Shown in pieces: positions 60,871 through 64,000 of a DNA stretch of 64,000 bases. The stretch covers positions 8,317,034 to 8,381,033 of the forward strand of contig CM036244.1 in NCBI GenBank assembly GCA_020698575.1, written 5' to 3'. This DNA comes from Bostrychus sinensis. Lineage: Eukaryota > Chordata > Actinopteri > Gobiiformes > Eleotridae. Positions within the stretch are counted from its first letter, which is position 1, and each line of letters begins with the position of its first letter. The translations under genes were made by a program, and so were the position numbers. The notes beneath the pieces were generated by a model that was not told the origin of the DNA, did no database searches, and was given only the letters and a program-made list of their open reading frames with translations.

Positions 60871-61279
60871 TAAATGATTTCAAAATATGTAAACAATGTA
60901 GTTATAAATGTTTAACAGATTGATATATGGTGTAAATTGTAAAAAAAAAACATCTCTAAAGTCCTAATGAACCCAATCAAAATCCCTTTTTTCCTACAAC
61001 TGCCTAGGATGAACAAACTGAGCACTGTATGGGAGGAAGCACACAATTTTTAAGCATGCATAATATATCAATATGGTTTCTTTCTCTCCTAATAAGCTAT
61101 AAAAAACTATAAAATAGCTATATAAACTATAAAATTTCAAAATCTGATGTAAAAAAGTTCTGAGATGTGTAATTTTGTGGATTTTCTGTTGCATGTTTTG
61201 GTGAACTTTAGTCCTGTAACCCTCTGATGGATGAATAATCTAATAAACACTGGCAGTTAGTTGATTTTTCTACCTGCGA
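60871..61279. other. AT-rich sequence, nothing recognised
   Basis: Short frames only. Confidence 0.4.
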
Positions 61280-61465
61280 GTTGAATTAACATTGATGATT
61301 TGCAGTGCAGCGGGGCTCCGGCCGCGCTGATGAATGGCAGCGGTGGGAAAACCAACGCCGTGGCTCGGACCGCTGTGTGAAGCTCGGAGCGGCCTGTATG
61401 AGTCAGCCCTGTGTGGACCAGCGGGACGTTTAACAGCTGCTAGGATTGGTTCAGAGAAGAAGAAG
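61280..61465. promoter_or_regulatory. CpG-rich unique island
   Basis: GCAGCGGGGCTCCGGCCGCG, CCAACGCCGTGGCTCGGACC and AGCTCGGAGCGGCCTGTATG in an AT-rich neighbourhood. The minus-strand frame of 69 codons is not recognised. It may be an enhancer, promoter or decayed exon. Confidence 0.3.
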
Positions 61466-61845
61466 AAAAAACAGCTCAAGAAATATCTCCAGCTTTAAAA
61501 CACAGGTGGGGTGTAGTGTGATACTTCCAGGTCCAATCAAAAGTGTGGTCCTGAGAAATGTCTATAATATCTGATGCTGAGAATAGGCCCACATTTTTAA
61601 AAGCAGTCATCAAGAAGAACTGAATCCTTTGCTGTCATATTTCAATGTGTAGAAGCATTTTTACTTGTTATAAAGTGTGTTTTCACCGGCCCCATTAACG
61701 CAACAGAATATTCTAATAGCACTATTGGGCCTGTAGCTTCTTAACACTGTTTAATAACTACACAAGACTGTTAAAGTTCATTGTCTTAATTTGGTCCCAA
61801 AGGCATCTGATTTTGCTGAAAGGAGTAGATACAAGACAATAACAT
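61466..61845. other. Unique sequence, nothing recognised
   Basis: No repeat or coding signal identified. Confidence 0.4.
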
Positions 61846-61847
61846 CC

Positions 61848-62300
61848 TTTTTCTTCCGCTTTATCCAAGGCCGGATCGCGGAGCATGCAGTCTAAGCAAA
61901 GACGCCCGAGCTTCCCTCACCCCAACCACTTCCCAAAGTCTTCCACATGCCACCTGACAAACATAGTCTTCCCCAATGTGTCCTAGGTCTTCATCTGGGT
62001 CTACTTCATGCTCAGAACACCTCTCCAGGCGTTCAGGAGGCATCCAAAACAGATTCCTGAGTCACCGCAGCTGGTTCCTCTCGATGAGGAGGAGCAGCAG
62101 CTCTACTCCAAGCTCCTCGCAAAGCCACCCTGCATAGAAATCTAAGTTTAGCCACTTGGATCTTGTCCTTTCAGTCATGACCCAAAACTCATGAGCATAG
62201 GTGAGAGCAGGAACGCAGGGCGAACGGTAAATCGAGAGCTTTGCCTTCTTCACCACATCAGACCATATACCAAAATAAAATGTGCAAAGGGCAGGTTTTT
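61848..62300 (-). pseudogene. LINE ORF2 C-terminal pseudogene (RTE/Rex3-like)
   Basis: One minus-strand frame runs from above 62256 down to 61861. It reads a KAKLSIYRS..VPALTY..E.WVMTERTRS segment, an ELGVE.LLL.IERNQLR segment, then MPPERL and, near the end, a VGVREARASLLRL segment before the stop. This is the tail of a fish non-LTR retrotransposon ORF2 downstream of the RT domain. A single TGA at 62062-62064, where the family normally has Trp after QLR, splits it into two frames in the same phase. The RT core is missing. The tail GATAAAGCGGAAGAAAAAGG follows at about 61848. The clade call is from memory of the motif order. Confidence 0.75.
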
Positions 62301-62886
62301 TATTACCTCAGAAAATATGTATCGTATCCAAGAAATGCGTTTATTTCTGTCTTAGTGGCTTCTGTTATTATGTTCAAAATTTTACAAGTCCAATTTGGCT
62401 TAGACTTTATTGCAGCACTTCAGTAAACTACCTGGCAAGAACTGGCAACATTATGCAAATTAAACTTAATATAAACTCGTAAAACAGCCATAAACGTGAG
62501 CCAATCATACGGTTTGCTCAATGGTCAGCAAAACCACTTTAGTGTTGAGTGTTTAGACTAGAAAACTGTAAAATGATAAAACCATGCAATTCTCTACATC
62601 AAACCTTCCCCCTTTACCATTTATAATAAGTATGTACATCACAGAATAATTATTAGGTGAAAATAAACTAATTGAAAATAAAGATAATAAGCTTTACAAA
62701 TACGACTTTGTTAACTTATTAAAACATGACACTACCGCCCACACACAACTGGGCTAATCAGTGCTGTATTTCAGTTTTAGCATATTTCTGCATAGAAAAT
62801 ACTTAATACTTTACAAATTCACATATATTTTATAGAGTGTTACTTCTTTCCTTGCCGCTTCTTCCATCCAGGGTCACCACAGCAAA
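62301..62886. other. AT-rich sequence, nothing recognised
   Basis: Overlapping plus frames at 62241-62482 are AT-driven and not recognised. Confidence 0.4.
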
Positions 62887-63252
62887 ACTAGGACTAAAAC
62901 CAGGTCTAAACTAGAAATAAATCAGGCCAAAACCAGGTGTAAACCAGGACTAAACCAGGTTTAAACTAGGACTAACCTAGGGCTAAACCAGGACTTAACT
63001 AGGTCAAAACAAGGTTGAAGCTAGGACTAAACCAGCCCAAAATCAGGTTTAAACTAGGGCTAAACCAGGCCAAAACTAGGTCTAAACCAAGACTAAACTG
63101 GTCCAAAACCAGGTCTAAACTAGAACTAAACCAGGCCAAAATCAGGTTTAAACTAGGACTAACCCAAGGCTAAACCAGGACTTAACCAGGTCAAAACAAG
63201 GTTGAAACTAGGACTAAACCAGGCCAAAACCAGGGCTAAACCAGGGTCTAGA
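62887..63252 (+). repeat. 11-bp minisatellite (ACCAGGNCTAA type)
   Basis: About 33 degenerate 11-bp units such as AACCAGGACTA, AACCAGGTCTA and AAACTAGGACT. Larger blocks repeat: GTTTAAACTAGGACTAACC at 62959 recurs at 63146 (187 bp = 17 units), while GTCTAAACTAGAA at 62904 recurs at 63113 (209 bp = 19 units). This indicates a higher-order copy with a two-unit length change. Confidence 0.92.
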
Positions 63253-63330
63253 TCACTGGTTTTCAGATTGTGGGACCCATTTTTTTTTTTTTTTAAACAG
63301 TTTGTTTTTTTTGTTTTTTTTTTTAAAGGC
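63253..63330. mobile_element. T-rich stretch with hAT-like end
   Basis: GATCACTGGTTTTCAGATTG then TGGGACCCA resembles the CAGTGGTTC(T/C)CA..GGG start of hAT MITEs and is followed by T runs. No partner end was found. Confidence 0.3.
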
Positions 63331-63559
63331 AGAGGCATTTTAATATCTGTTTTACAATTCCCTGCACACAAAATAATTTAGTCTTCAAATTAAACATTGA
63401 AAGTATATTCAAGCTCCCTGTTTGTTCACGCCTACTGAATTTTCTACCTTTGGTTACCAGTCTTTTTCTCCAAACTGGGCCAACACAACATGCCAACATA
63501 CAAATCCATAAAAGTTAAATATTTACAAGTCGTGTTTTCTCCTTCTGCCTTCAAAGAAA
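63331..63559. other. Unique sequence, nothing recognised
   Basis: No repeat or coding signal identified. Confidence 0.4.
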
Positions 63560-64000
63560 CAGTGATATATGTAAACCTGTGATAGTGTGCCAATAACTGA
63601 GTTTAAAGCCGGCTCATATCTGAACACAGACATATCCCTGTAATCCCTGATAACAATAGCTGTGTGAGAATAAAATAGGACTTTCATTTTCCTAAAAGCA
63701 AATAAAAGACGATGACAAATGTTATTCCATTATCTTTCCCCGGCTTAGCGCTCCACTATGTCTTCCTCAAGGCAAATATTTTAAAGTATTTATAACTGTA
63801 TTGAAAGACGGTGCCTCTGTACTGGAGAGGGTGCACGGCCATAATTTTAGCTCCCCCATCTAAATAACACTGCAATATGCTATTAATGATACATGCTCGT
63901 AATTACATTTCTGAGAGCGTTTTGTGCCAAATGAATGGGAAGTCAGATGATGGGAACTCAGCAGGCGTTAATTAAGCCTCATCCAAAGCCAAAGAGCTTG
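63560..64000. promoter_or_regulatory. Candidate conserved non-coding island at window edge
   Basis: Repeat-free with CATATCCCTGTAATCCCTGA, TATGCTATTAATGATACATG, GCTCGTAATTACATTTCTGA and GGCGTTAATTAAGCC. Several TAATTA/TTAATTAA-type homeodomain words lie among GC-mixed sequence. It may continue beyond the window. Inference from texture. Confidence 0.35.

Overview
This is a eukaryotic nuclear window, most likely from a spiny-rayed teleost. It is AT-rich. It carries a Penelope-like retroelement, tRNA-derived SINE remnants with fish-type tails, LINE ORF2 fragments, and many short non-autonomous DNA transposons, including hAT elements with 8-bp target-site duplications (TSDs). There are no operons, ribosome binding sites or prokaryotic features. 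I found no intact host protein-coding gene. The only long coding remnants are retroelement pseudogenes. A few short ORFs (1-132, 6264-6635, 9480-9682, 51047-51151) are listed only as leads. The window reads as a gene desert or very large intron: mobile-element debris around unique islands that look like conserved non-coding DNA.

Layout. 0-6 kb: a 1.5-kb 10-bp minisatellite, a 41-bp satellite and four decayed copies of one unnamed repeat. 6.8-10.3 kb: a 5'-truncated Penelope-like element broken by a 19-bp triplication, a hAT fragment, a LINE fragment and an (ATCT)n tail. 10.9-21.3 kb: a dense field of DNA transposons (hAT elements at 14.7, 15.0 and 18.9 kb, a 589-bp foldback at 17.0 kb, a TA-flanked MITE at 20.7 kb). 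21.6-25.6 kb: a 4-kb tandem element full of very stable minihairpin motifs, inserted in an older repeat. 25.7-33.9 kb: palindromic MITEs, a second Penelope remnant, two large palindromes and purine- and CTA-rich tracts. 35-45 kb: more hAT elements, a SINE-anchored microsatellite, a 2.15-kb three-element nest at 39.2-41.4 kb and a Tc1-like remnant. 45-60 kb: repeat families A and B, two 0.7-0.8-kb hAT composites carrying a foldback, and a four-deep nest at 57.5-59.2 kb. 60-64 kb: a LINE pseudogene with one internal stop, an 11-bp minisatellite and a unique edge.

The sequences do not form a pathway. What can be reconstructed is relative insertion order, from TSDs and from older repeats that resume on the far side of younger ones. 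The most unusual object is the 21.59-25.63 kb array: most of its palindromes carry GNA or GNNA loops closed by C-G, including the exact cores GCGAAGC and GCGAAAGC known from DNA biophysics as exceptionally stable minihairpins.
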